The notes under the pieces are model-generated. The model made no database searches and was not told the DNA's origin. It saw nothing but the letters and a program-made list of their open reading frames with translations. 64,000 nucleotides of DNA. Source: Albula goreensis. Lineage: Eukaryota > Chordata > Actinopteri > Albuliformes > Albulidae. Below, one piece after another: positions 1 to 13,000 of this stretch. Position numbers and translations under genes: made by a program. Location: the NCBI GenBank assembly GCA_022829145.1, contig CM040748.1, forward strand, positions 23,816,501 through 23,880,500. The letters run 5' to 3'. Each line of letters opens with the position of its first letter. Position 1 is the first letter of the stretch.

Positions 1-175
1 AGACAACGAGTGCCAAAAGAGCAGCAGAAAATAAATAGGGGAGTGGTAGGTGTGTGGTAATGGAACAGAAGAACAGTAATACAGCAGCAGAAGAGCAGTA
101 GCAGAGCAGCAGGGAAGCAGCACGTGAGTGACACAGGAGAAGCAGTAGACTGTACTCGGACCAGCAGTATCTCAC

Positions 176-1569
176 CTGCGAATGCTCTGGGACAGGGAGG
201 TCTGACGTTGGAAGGCTGCCCTCCTCCCATCTGCTGTCGTTACATCCTCCGACATGGCCTCTCTGGACTGCTGCAGACTGCCACTCTTCTTTAAGGACGG
301 TCTCGGGGGCTGCAGAGGCTGACAGTAAAGGAGAGAGAGATAACATCGAGAAAAAAGAGGCTTGGGAGGCATTCCTTGCTAAATTTGAATATTATTTACA
401 TTCCCCATCATCAGTAAAACTACAGAAAAACTGAAATAAGCAATAGGCCACTCTATCTTTGAACAATAACTGGTAAATGTCTCTGCATTGGAATCCTAAT
501 TCAGCACCTACTGTGGACACATCATACACCAGATGCATGGTACATGTACAAAGACATGGTGTATGTACAATAATGTACAATCTGCAGAAAAGCAGTATAA
601 TTTTGAATACATATAAATTCATTAAATGGAATAAAACATGAATAACATTCGTAACTTGGAGGGTCATTTGTGTAAAAACAGGTTTTCAACTCTGGTGACC
701 AGCCACCACCAGGCAGAGAGAAACTTTATGAGATTTTGTAATAAAATCAGTAAATATTTTAGTGGAGTGTATCCTGTAAGAAGACATTGCCTTCCTTTTC
801 CTTGGTGAAAGCACCACAGTTCATGATGCTGTCTGTGCGTGTGCTGTTGGTCTGTAGGCCAGCAGGTGGTGCTCTCATGCCAGAGAGGCACATCTGCGAG
901 GGGAGGCCACAGCAGAGGGAGCCCTCCCCCTGCAGATGCTGGTCTGATCAGTTGTGACACTTAGAGGCACTTGACGGTTTCATGCATGATGGAGCAAATG
1001 ATTTCAGCTGAAGAGCTGCTTAATCAAAACAACCCCCTTTGGGCTGGGAAGTAGGCACGTCGGCTTATTTCAGACAGATGAATTTTGGCTCTTTATGAGT
1101 GATGGCAAATTACCCAAAAAATCGAATAATGCAGAGAATAATCATAATCACCCTCGTCATTATCACAATATATCAATGTTGTTTTGATTTTAGCATGGTA
1201 TCCTACAGCATCAAAGTCCAATAAACCAGCCACAATGAGAAGGCAGCCAATGCAGGTCTCACCTTTGTGACCGTGGCACAGTTCTTAATGGAGTTTAGTC
1301 AACTTTTGCAGTGGGCCTTTGAATTAAATAGCTCCATAGGTTTTTTTTTTTTTTTTTTAAATCAGTGTCCCATCATCCTCACCTACATCAGATACAGCAC
1401 CCCCTATAGTGCAGGGAAAGGAATGGAAAGGTCAGAATACCTGTCTCTCAATGTTGGTCTTCTGCTCTTCAGGAGGTGGGATGGCAATCACCAGACTGGG
1501 TGGCTTCTTGCTCTTTAACCGACTGTCTGGTTGGTTGCCATTGCGATTCGGGTCATCTTCTGTCGACAT
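176..1569 (-). CDS. rhbdf2: iRhom2-like inactive rhomboid, first two coding exons only (partial)
   Basis: Inactive rhomboid (iRhom) proteins are ER/Golgi membrane pseudoproteases that bind ADAM17 and drive its maturation and trafficking. Two exons are seen. Exon A (CDS 1441-1569, 43 codons) starts at an ATG and contains SRLKSKKPPSLVIAIPPPE, close to the N-terminus I recall for human iRhom2 (RKPPNLSITIPPPE). Exon B (176-318, 47 codons plus 2 bases) ends in QRQTSLSQSIRR, the conserved iRhom cytoplasmic-tail motif that precedes the WFGV segment. Both have good splice signals (CAG|GTATTC, CAG|GTGAGA) and compatible phases (0 in, 2 out). The rest of the tail, the iRhom homology domain and the membrane core lie beyond base 1. 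The start-exon motif favours iRhom2 over iRhom1. An alternative acceptor at 310 would shorten exon B in frame by three codons. Confidence 0.8.
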
Positions 1570-1589
1570 ACTTCTCGGCCTGAGGCCCT
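1441..1589 (-). CDS. rhbdf2: rhbdf2 start exon with short 5' UTR and upstream acceptor
   Basis: The acceptor CTTCCTTAG ends at 1590 after a pyrimidine-rich run, leaving 20 bases of 5' UTR (1570-1589) before the ATG at 1569-1567. The donor is CAG|GTATTC at 1441/1440. An acceptor upstream of the start codon means the transcript begins in a separate non-coding exon at higher coordinates. The encoded 43 residues are polar, with a basic-hydrophobic KKPPSLVIAIPPP core, and belong to the cytoplasmic tail. Confidence 0.7.
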
Positions 1590-4500
1590 CTAAGGAAGAA
1601 CAGGAGGGCAGGTGAGTCACACAGGGGTGAACAGGAAGCATGGCAGTGTACCACCAACTGCTGGCTTCAAAGAGCCCTCCTGACATATAAATGAAAAGAC
1701 TGGGAACAGCTCAAAATGTAATACATTGTGAATACATCCCCTAGTTAGATGCCAAACCATTCCTGAGACACTTAAGCGTGCATACTATTTCAGCTCCAGG
1801 CCAGGACTGTAACAATGATGCTGCAGTTAACTACACCTCATCCATTGTTTCTTTAACAGGAACTTCTTTCTTTCTACAAGACACACCACAGCTCACACAT
1901 TTATTTCAAAGCAACTTTCACAGTGAACCAGAGTCCTTCCACATTACATTAATAAGTTAGTTAATGATCAGAACTGCATGCTGTACAGCATTGCAACAAA
2001 AACTTCATTTCCTAACCGTACCTCCCCACATTTCTGTAGCGATAATATGCCTCTAAGGAAGCAGCAGGAAAACTCAATGAACGTCTAAGGAAGCAGCAGG
2101 GAATACTCAAGGAAAGTTGGAATGTGTGGAATGAGGTAAATTCGCAGCTTTAACTGCTACAAATGCTGCTCTGCACAAGGACAGCTCATATGGCTCTTCT
2201 CTGTATTTTATATTATCATAGTGTGCTTTTATGAAAATATTTGCAAAATATGAAGAGGTGGCACAGTAAAAAAGACACACAAAGCTGTGTTTCCACTGAC
2301 TAGCTATAGCTGCATGCCTGTTTTGATGTGTGACACAATGGCTGTCTGAATAACTGAGTCACTGGTCATGCCCTGCTGACCAACATCCCAAATGGTCATT
2401 TAAATTCCAATGTTTAATAATTCCTGAGCACCTATGAAATTAATGGGCAAAGTTTTCCCTGCAGCTATTTCTCCTCTTGAAATGAACAGATCCTCTGAGT
2501 GGGCATGACAAATTCAAACATTTTAAATTAATACATGCATTAATGAATTAAAGCAATACCAGGCTTGTCCACTAGATGGGAAGTGTTTTTTCTGTCTCAT
2601 CAGACTCCCATCCACCACTGAGGCATGGTGGTGAACAAACTGCATATTACACTATTAACTAATGTTTTATTTCAAAAATCATGATGGATTTGTCTTCAGA
2701 TAGCAAAAAATCACCGCCTCCAATTTTCACCATAGCAAATATGTATGCTTTGAAAAATTAACTGGATAAGATAGGCTTGGTGTAACATTAAAGGAATAGA
2801 GAATTGATGTCATGTGCTGTTTAAATTAATGCTAAAATGTAGGTAATCATAGACTGGTTGGTTGTTGGTTTTTGTTCTGAATCTATTCTTCTGATGTTTG
2901 TTGTTATAAGGATCAAATCTGGCACAATTTAGAGTCATTGTTTTAAAAATATGAAATTTTCATAAAAACCATAGTGGCCATCTTTGCACAAATTTGTATT
3001 TCTTCTTTGTGACCAATATCTTCTTGTAATCAATATTTTCACAAGAATTACTCAAGAATCATCTTTGAAATCACCATTTACTATGTGGTAATGTGGCTGA
3101 AAGATGTGTGATGAGTGGAGTGGGACCCTGGTGATTTAACATGGCATAACCCAGGAGTTAAGTGTGGCATTATCTGGAGTTATTGACAGCATTTGAACAG
3201 TACAATGCTCCTCAGCAGGGAAATATGCCATTAAACGCTTTTCACAGGCTACACACACTTACTTCTGCTTGACTTGCCATGACTCAGAGGGAATTTCTAT
3301 TGTACCCATGATTGGCTGCCATGCGGCTGGCCAGGATCAGTCTATCACAGACACGCCTCGGGTTGGTGCTGAACCAAAGCTAAGACATGCACCTCTCATA
3401 CCAGTGGCCATTAAAGCAGGAGATTCACAAATGACTGGAATGCTAAACCAAACTGTTTCCCTGGGGATTATTTTCCCTCTAAACAACCCGTGGTGCCTTT
3501 TATGATAAATGGAAAGTGGCCATTAAATTGCACTGTCAGGATGATTATATGTCTGAATTGTGAGGGAAAGAGAACAGAGAGATAGTGGGCAGAGCATCAG
3601 CTCTTTAGAGCCCATTAGAGCAGGTGTGGCCTGTCTCTTTGCCATCTCCTGTGCCCACACTATTTCTCACCCTGCCTCTTTGCATGTTATCTCTTCTCTT
3701 TCCAGTTACCTGACCAGAATGATATCTTTTTTTAAAAAAAAAAAAAATGTTAATGCAAAGTGGTGTACAACTAAGTTGACACTATTTCTGTATGTAGTTC
3801 AGAGAGATGAAAGATACCATGTGAACCAACACAAATGTTTCAAGACCTGCTCAAAAATTCTTAATACCTGCAACTGTGATGAACATGGATAACTGAATGA
3901 GATCAATCAATGAGACTGCCTGTGTAGAAAAGTCAGACCCATCAAAGAATTCAAGAAATAATTGCTGAAAAAGATGGCAGATGAAATGGCAATGAACTCA
4001 GCCTCTCCACCATGTATGATGCCAAAAAAAGAATGGCAGTTATGAACCCCAGAAAGCTATGAAAACCAGTCAATCATAATTATTGTAGAGTACATATAGT
4101 ATTCTAAATATGCTACTTAAGAGCAGAGTGCAATTTGTGTTTGTAAGAAACTTCAGTCAACTTTTTTAGAGCCATTATTCCAACTAAAATATATTATCTT
4201 TCCAAATATTATTAGTCATGGAGGTATACAACTTACTATACAGTCTCAGACTACTGATATTCAGTCATGTATGAATGTCTATAAATCACAGCCATCTCTA
4301 TTTTCTGGTTCAGAAAGTTCTTATTGCTTTATTTTTTCAAATACAACCATCAAGTAAAATGCTGCAACTTTAATTCATATGGGCTATATCTGAATCATAA
4401 TTTTGCAAAGTATAAATATTGCTTGGGCCCTTTTCTGATGATGATACATGATATGCCATACATTCAGAATATGGGTCTCAACAATAAATAAGTCACACTG

Positions 4501-6129
4501 CTTTTTAAAAATGAACATATTATCATGGACAAATTATAAGCCAACACCTTCAACTACAATATATTTCCAAGACTAAATTACAGGCATAAAAAGCACAACG
4601 ATCTATGTTACTCTGAAAGTAATCTTGGGGATCTGTGCCGCTGTAAACTAGTGTATGATAAGGTATATGATAAGAATGACAGCAAAGTGCTGTTCGTGTG
4701 TTGACACATATCAAGCCCAATTCAGTATAGTGCGTTAAACAATTCATCAATATTAAAACTATTAGAAAAACAGAAGGCGGCAAATGTTGACTAGTTTCTC
4801 ACTGGCAACCTGCTCTACAATGTTGTTGTTAAAAAAAAAAACTGTTGCTAGGCAAAAAAAAAAAAGCTACAACAAGCTATTTGCAGTGATGACCCAAAAA
4901 TAAGAACAGGATTTGCTGAGAATGTCTCAATTAAGCAAAGGAAAAAAACTACAGTGCTCTAATAACCTTTTGGTTAAATGTGAACATTATCAGTGGGTTG
5001 ACAGCAACTTCCTTCATGATTTATTTATTCCAGGACTCATTCAGTGCCACAGCATTGGCTATGATGTCCATCTCTACTACCTTGATGAAAACTCAATGCA
5101 GAATAGTGAGTTCCCCATCTGATTTTGCATGGCTCAGGAGTTCAGTACTCTTATCAGTACTGAACTACCTTCTTTGCAAATGAGACAGCTCTTCATTAAC
5201 TCTTGTTCATTTAGCTTCCTACTTGGACGATGTTCAAACACTTTTTTTAACAATAGCAATAAATGTGTCAACCTTCGAGAAATTATTTACCCATAAATTG
5301 ATTTCCGGGGTCCATACATGAGTGTTCCATTTCAAATGTGCTAAATCTGGCTGCAAATTCCAGATAACAGTTTTATGTCTTTATAACATAGAAAAAAAAC
5401 ATTATAAGTGCAAATCTGAGACACAGACACCTATCACATAACATCACTCTCTAACCCATTTGCCACATTGTTTGAGTTCATAATGTCCACTATATACTTA
5501 CCTGTAACTGTGTCATTTTATTTATATGCACTGATGAACACCTAAAAACTTGTCCATAATTGTAAAAGTAGAAAGTTGTCTGTTCTGACTTGGAAATGAA
5601 TGCTGATTTCTGAGTACTTACACGGATATCTGAGAAATGACTTCTGAAATTCAGTTTAAAAGCTCAGGTGATCATGTGCTCATTGGAGTCAATGTGGTCA
5701 AAGCTGAAAAACACATTTTTAAAAGCACTATTTCTCATAAAATTCTACATAGGGAAATGGCATCTATATCTATTATCAGAAAAAAACTGCCATTGTAATT
5801 TTTAATTCAAATTTGGGAGGGAGGCTGTGGACAGTTCTGTGAAAATAAATAATAATAAGAATTAAAAGAGCTTGCAACACTCAGCTGTATTATGTGAAAC
5901 AGAAGTTGAAACAGAAGAAGAAGAAGAGATTCAATTGTTGTCTATTTCACACAATAAAGGTATGAACTGGAGCTTGTGAGAATTGCAAGATCATTATTTA
6001 TGTTTATTGTTAACTTCCCTACTCAGCACCTCAACTAATTAGAATGTGCACATAGTTAAGTTAAAATTTAAAAAGTTTAAAAAGCATCTGTTGGTTTGTT
6101 CAGCTTTGCTCAGCTTCACTTATTGCTAT

Positions 6130-6284
6130 CATTAGAAGGCTGGTCTGAAAGACGCCTCATCGTTAGAAGGCCGGTCTGAAAGACGCCTCATCGTTAGAAG
6201 GCCGGTCTGAAAGACGCCTCATCGTTAGAAGGCCGGTCTGAAAGACGCCTCATCGTTAGAAGGCCGGTCTGAAAGACGCCTCAT
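6130..6284. repeat. 31-bp minisatellite, five tandem copies
   Basis: Five contiguous 31-bp units begin at 6130, 6161, 6192, 6223 and 6254. Copies 2-5 are identical, and copy 1 differs at two positions (CATTAGAAGGCTGG against CGTTAGAAGGCCGG). Each unit contains the small hairpin-forming core GGTCTGAAAGAC. The near-identity suggests recent expansion or homogenisation. Confidence 0.95.
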
Positions 6285-7020
6285 CATTAATACCACTCAC
6301 CAAGCAGCAGGTGGAGATACATTGTTAAATGAGACATGCCCATGAGCTCGGCAGAAGCTCACAGTACAGACAAACAGTGAGGGTGTGGTGCCAGGAGCTT
6401 CAGTTCAACAACTCACAAATGCATGCAGTTTCCCCACCTTAACGCTCTACTAGCACAAGGTCACGCTTCAGCGTGTTCACATAGCTATATTTAGCACCTG
6501 CAGTGGAGATATTACGGGATAAGATTTCCATCAGCAATCTGGCCAAGCGGTAAATAAATGTTTTTTTTAATAACTGATCAAGTAACATTGTAAACAAAAC
6601 ATTGGCTGAATGAAACTTTTAAACTAGCAGGAGAAACGGTTTCAGAGCAGTAAAACTGGACTGACTAACTTTTAACAAAACAGTACAACATGATCTTACC
6701 TTATATCACCTTTTCCATGTCTCAGTTAAAGGTCAGTACTGGCAACCTTTTCAGAGCCCATTACTGCATGGTTACTCCAACATGAGACACTCTTACTAAG
6801 GAAAGAGAAGGCTGGGACGACAGTGATCAGCTGGGCAGTTTTCCTTGCCAACCAGAAATTACGTCCACAAGGTTTTTCAAGCTATTGTTGGAGCAGCTAC
6901 AAATCAATAAAGGCTCCTCTGACAGCTTTTGGAAATGGAGGCATCAGGAATGGCATATCTTGAGAAATCTGACACCAAGGGAAGTCAAAGTCGATCTCTG
7001 CCGTGGAAGGTATAGAATGA

Positions 7021-7065
7021 CAGGGAGGGTGGAGGGGGTGGAGGGGGTGGAGGGGCGTGGAGGGT
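7021..7065 (+). repeat. G-rich short tandem repeat with G-quadruplex potential
   Basis: The plus strand carries several GGGTGGAGG-type units, giving at least four runs of three or more G with short loops. This meets the usual G-quadruplex pattern on the plus strand. Whether it folds in cells is unknown. Confidence 0.7.
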
Positions 7066-10000
7066 GGCTGGCTTGGCATAGTGGCACTCCCCTCAGTTCC
7101 AGAGGGACCCTCTCACCCTGAATTAATGGACTTTTCCGGGCTCTGAAGTGTTCTCTCACTAATGTGGTTTTATAAGCATGCTTCCAGGGAGGCAGACAGC
7201 ATTATGAACCACAACTTATCCTAATGCAAAAGAACTGTCTAGTGAGGTCGAAATGAATTGGATTTGGTGATCACACAGTGCTGTGAAGTCACTGGACAGC
7301 AAAACATCTAACATGCACCAGTTTACATCTATGCACATGTGACCTTCACAATGTTTCTGAGTCATATTTTGTGGGCCTAATCTTTATCCTTAATCCTACA
7401 TCTTTAGTCCTGTGAGTCAGTGGGGCTTTGTTTTTAGGGAAACGGCCTGACTGCTATATATATGATGAGATGCAGTTTCTCCTTATCTCCCCCTACAGCT
7501 CCCTTGTTTCCAGGTTCCGTTCCCCAGGTTACACTGCTCAATAACACAGGAGCATTTCCACAGGGTAATCAGAACCATTCATTAATTAGTACAATCAACA
7601 TGTCTAAAGTAAGATGCTTCTGGCTTCTTGGTAGAGGGGCTGGGGAAACTGACAACAGTTGTGCTGTTGTTCTATCTCTCACGTATACAAATAAGCAATT
7701 TAAGAAGATTATTCTCTGCCATCCAGGTAATTTCCAGGAGCTCTAAGACTGGTTTCCACAACAACTTGAATAACGAGAAACAAAAGCTCCCAGGGATTAG
7801 GAGGGATTTTCCCTACAATGGAAACATTTCTCCCTCCTCCCCGCTTTTGAAAACATGCTTAATGAGATCACGAGTGGACAGTGACCTCATCTTTAAAAAA
7901 AGTCAACAATTAAGAATAAGAGTCTATGGCTGACGCTGTTTTCCAAAATTTTAAATGCTCTTAGTATATTTAACTTTAAGAGGCTTACTCCCTGCACATA
8001 CACATACCATGCACATACCCCTGTGTTTCTGTGTTTTCTAATGTCCTACGAAAGTTTGAAAGGGGGACCTAAAATGTTTGAAAGAGAGAATTATGAAGAT
8101 CAATGTGTTTCTTAACTAAAGATGTGTTAACAGCAAGGCTGCCTTTAGTCGATGCCAGGCAATTATGCAATGCCTTTAGAGAACTAAAGAGAAGCTGGCT
8201 TAAGTCGTAGGTTTTATAAATCTGTAGAGCAGTTAGGGTCTAATACAACATGTCTAAACACAATGACAGGTCAAATATATTGTGGACTATCGTCTAAATA
8301 TAAGTCAAAATGAGCTAATTGCTGCATCCCCAGCACTGCTTCATGTTTTTCAGTATTCAGTTTGGGCAGTTATGTTGTACAAGAACAGTAATAAGCTTAG
8401 TTTTACAATAGCTAAATTACTTATTTAATTATTAATGACTGCTATTTACATGGCCATGTTTGAAAGAGCAAAATGCAATGCTTACACAATTTGCTGTACA
8501 CTGTATACCGTTGTGATGCTTACATGTGTGTGCTGGTAAACTGTAATGTGTTTGAACTTTCTGATGGTATCAGATTCTGTGGAATGCTCTTTTCATCTGA
8601 CCTGGTGTGAGCACAAAGATGTTTTCCAGAAATGCATAAAGTCTTCCAGTTACAGTGAAGTATCCTCCTACAGAGAAAGCAGCGGGCAGCATTATGAGCT
8701 GCTTCACTCACCTCCTCCAATATTAAGACACTGGAATGAGGGAGTATAAAGAGATCAGTTTCATGGGCATGGAGGAGATGAGGTGCTTTTGGAGGAAAGG
8801 AACAAACATTTTTTGAGTACAAGAACACACCCTGTGTGTACTGGTTTTCATGCCAACTGTAGCTCCAACTCCTGATGTTTGACAAGCTGTTGTTTTCACT
8901 GATATGATCATACACAAATTGACTGAGGGATTTTTCACCCTCTTAAATAACATTTTGTCATAAATAACTATGAATGACATAAAGTATCTCCCTTATTCAG
9001 ATCTCAGGGCTTTTAATTAGTCGCATAATGAAATCATGAGTTTAACTTACTGTGTTACTGGGTAAATGATTCCATTAGAAAGCCATTGCATTTTTAATAT
9101 ATTTAGTTAAAGACTAACGGATTAAATTAGTGAGGCGATGATGAGTGAAGTAAGCATGCTGAGTTACTGAAAATTAAGCATTTGATAGATGATGGAAAAA
9201 TTGAAAAAACAAAAAGCATTTAAACCTGCACTGTTATAATTAAGTTCAAAATTCAACAGACCGGCTGCTACAAAAACCAGAGAAAACAAAGGTCCCCCCA
9301 GGAAGGAGCATGGTTTAGATCAGGGGAGGGCAATCAGGCTGGTGTATGCATGTTTCTGAGTGCATGTTTTTGCTCCTTGGCTCACTCAGGATATTAGCTA
9401 CATACATCAGTGCTGTTTCAATGATAGTTTAGACCTTGGCAAAATCTTTCACATACAGACACGAAAACAGTTTTTGGCTGACTTTCATGAGCTCATCAAG
9501 AAAAAAAAAACGATTGGGCAAATTAAATGATTAAGAGCAGAGGTTGGCATGAAATCCAGACATGGACATGGTCGTCCTTACCCATGCCAGGGTTAGATTC
9601 CTGTCTTTCAGATGGTGAAGGTAGACATGGTCAGATTTCATCTTAGTTTACCTGAATTTACTCAAAAAAAACAAACATGCTTCTGAATTTACTAGAAAAA
9701 CAATCAAACATGCTCAAAGACACAATTGCACAGGAGCCAACAAATTAAAGCCGCTAATTTACAAAGCTACTTGTGGACAAGCATCTTCCAGCAGCAAAAT
9801 GAAAAAGGGGATAGCAAAATGACATAGACAAAGACTTCATATGGAACCAATGAATAGTGTGGTTTATGTAAATGGCACCAGATTTCAAGGGGAATATCAA
9901 CAGAATAACCGTTGAAAGAATGATCTGCCTATGTGTCCTGGGCTTGAAATTAAAGGTGTAAAAATGGCCTTCACCTTGTTTAAAAGAGTTAACATTAAAC

Positions 10001-13000
10001 AAGGCTATCAACAGGCTAATCACATTATGCTATGGCGTACAAGTGAATTACATTTCTAATCTACAGACAGTAGCATAGAAACATTTTGATGACAACTTGA
10101 ATTACACTTTGGCCAAGTAAAGCAAATGTCATGGCACCACAAAACAGCCAAGCCCTTTTAGATCACTTATCTTTTGGGACCATGGCAGTAAAGGATATTC
10201 TGTTTGCGCAAACTACACCTCAGCACAGAGGATCCCCTGTTAGCCTCCTTAGAAGGTTAAGCCCAACAGTGAGTAATGGTTATATACTCATTAACTCTGA
10301 CCACTTCAAGTACATTCCCCAGGAGGTGCAAACTCCTTGCCTAGTATTTGCTGCCACCATGTGTTCCAGGGAGGTTTGCTGCCAACTCTCCACCATGGGG
10401 GTCAAAGCTTTGAGAAACCTGGCCCAGGACATACATTCCAGAAGTACCAGTAGCTGCTACCCCTCAACTGTACCCATGGAAACAGCCAGAAATGCATGAG
10501 AGGTTATATGGGTTGTTACTGCACCTTACAGAAACCCAAAGCTGTTTTGCAATACTAAAAAGGCAGGGAGAGTCAGGTTTCACTTTCGCCAGACAGTGGG
10601 AGACAGAGGGAGAGAAAGAAAAAGTCATTCCTCCTCCTGACTATCCGCTGAGGTCAATCAAGGGGGCCTTACCAGCATGCTGAATTTGAAGCCAGTGTTA
10701 TTTACTTTTCCAACAGAAATTAGAGCTCTCTTTTCAGTTCACTGGAGGGTCAGGTATGCATACACAAACACTCCAATAAAACATGGACTGCAAATATGCC
10801 CATGTGGAGTCCAGCAATGCCCAGTCAGATTCAGAGTCTGAGACTGCACCTACATCAGCACAACTATACAGTTCTCTGAGTAACTTCCTTACTTGTGAAC
10901 ACATCATTGCAACAAACACTATTCAATGCGAAACAGCCCAAAATAAACTGCACGTGTTTATGAATCTACTGTACCATAAAGATCTTTTCAGATAAGAAAG
11001 GCATTTCAACAAGCTGCCAAAATATACATTCAACAATTTGAACAACATACACTTTATTTCACATATTTCACCAGCAATGCCTGCTCACTTACATCTGAAA
11101 ACCAGGAAGTGGTTGACAAACAGTCAGCTGGAGACACACTGGGGCCAAAAGAGGAACACTGCTTCAGTAAGTCATTTCAACTCCCCGCTGGCTGTATCAT
11201 AATGGCCTGGAAGGAAAAAGCACAATAAATGTAATAATAAGCAAAACGTCACTCCTCTGCCATTACAAAAAAGGACATATTAGACTCCAGCACAATATAA
11301 TTCATACTCTATTTGCTCTAAAAGATAGCTCATGTAAAACCCAGAGTTGACTGAAAGAACTGGGAATGCATGCTAAGCTATTTTACCAAGGCAGCATGAC
11401 TTGCACACAGACTCTTCCTTTTGCAAGGGATTCAGCCCAATCCAAAGAGACCACACGCTATCACTTGAGAGCCACTGGACAGGGCAGTCTGAATCTGAGA
11501 GTGTTCATTTAATATGCCACAACTCATTCAGACACTGCAGTCTTACACACTCCATTATGTCTTGAAAAACAGACTCTTCACTTTGAATTGATATGTTTCT
11601 AAAGTGGGACAGCCATCATTTTCATGGTCTCTCAAACCACCTGATTGATCATTTTTGTAGATTTAACTGTACAAAGACGTCCCTTCAAGTCAGTGTAAAG
11701 ACATTTATGTTGTTAGCCACTGTCAACAACGCAGCACACAGAGCATGTGTGGGAACATGGCTTTGGTCTGATACAGCACTGCTGAGACTGAAACTTCCCA
11801 CTCAGTTTTGTTGCAACCACAAAAATGTAGCATTTTATGTAGAGAAAAGCAACATAGACTGAAATGAGGTTACATTACCACTCTGCCATGCAAACACACA
11901 CACACACACTCATGTTCTTGTTCATATTACGTTTCTGGAATTTCATGATACACGTCAGTGTGTTCCTCATTCCAAAACTCTACATGTCTGCACAGGTGTA
12001 AAAAATATCCCAACCAAATATTCCCTCTGTGAAAGAAAAGCTATGCTCTCTCATGGCAATGGGGGAAATGATGAAATGAAGCCCCAAATCCTCCACTAGG
12101 CATGCCCCAACCTGCAGCTGTGAAGGAGTCAGCAGCTGTCGCAGTAACTGCATTCCTGACCCAGAAACATACACGCATTCAGTTCACTTACATTTGGCGT
12201 GACAGTGTGGTCTGGCAAAGACAGTCTAACACAGAAGGCAATACCAAGGAACAAATGACCAATAACATGAGAGCTGCCATACCACACATTCCCTAAAAAA
12301 ACTATTACTCCCCCCAAAAAAAAAGATCAATGAATAAAGTTGTTATAAGGCTTGATGCTGCAGCACCAGAGAGAAAACAATTAGTACGCCCCCCAACTGT
12401 TGTGCTATTTCGGTTCACAGTGCAGAGAGCAAAAGTGAAGCTGCACGTCAGCTCTAAGCTTTCAGAAACTGACAGCTACTTACAACCTCCCACAAGAAAA
12501 AAGGCCTATTATATCAGAACTGAGATCGCATCCTTGTATAATGACTTTCACAAGCTCACACGCTATAGACCGCATGCAGGCCTTCAGGAATGAAAGCATA
12601 GCTTACACTGAGACACTGCTACATGGACAAGGCATGTTTTTATTCTGCACTTCTAAAGGTCAGGCCTGAGGCAGAACAATGGGGGTGTTGTGGTCATTGG
12701 TCTTTAGTGATACAGCTTAAACCGCCACAAGCTCTAATGGGCAAAGTAATGGGCAACATGGATACAATGACACTGTGACACCCTCATAACTGTTGATGCA
12801 AGAAACTGACTCCTAATTCAAAGTCAAACATAATTATATCATTCTCAGTTATATATTAAAATTAGAACTGAAGTATATAAGTAACACACATCTTGAGAGG
12901 ATACAAGAGTGATTTAATACCATGAAAATACTACTCATTTTTCATATAAACTTTTTTTTGTACATTTACAAACTGGAAAACGCAAGTACAAAATTGCTTG

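Noticed and set aside
664..960. 98-codon open frame on the minus strand between the two rhbdf2 exons
   Set aside because: It has no iRhom similarity, and the flanking coding exons already join in phase.
6130..6284. Tandem array considered as a CRISPR-like array
   Set aside because: Units are contiguous with no unique spacers, and the genome is clearly vertebrate.
9318..9400. CAGGGGAGGGCAATC resembling a hAT terminus
   Set aside because: No inverted partner or target duplication could be found within 400 bases, so not listed as an element.
10131..10499. 122-codon open frame on the plus strand
   Set aside because: No recognisable family, no splice context, and surrounded by repeat-poor non-coding DNA; consistent with chance.
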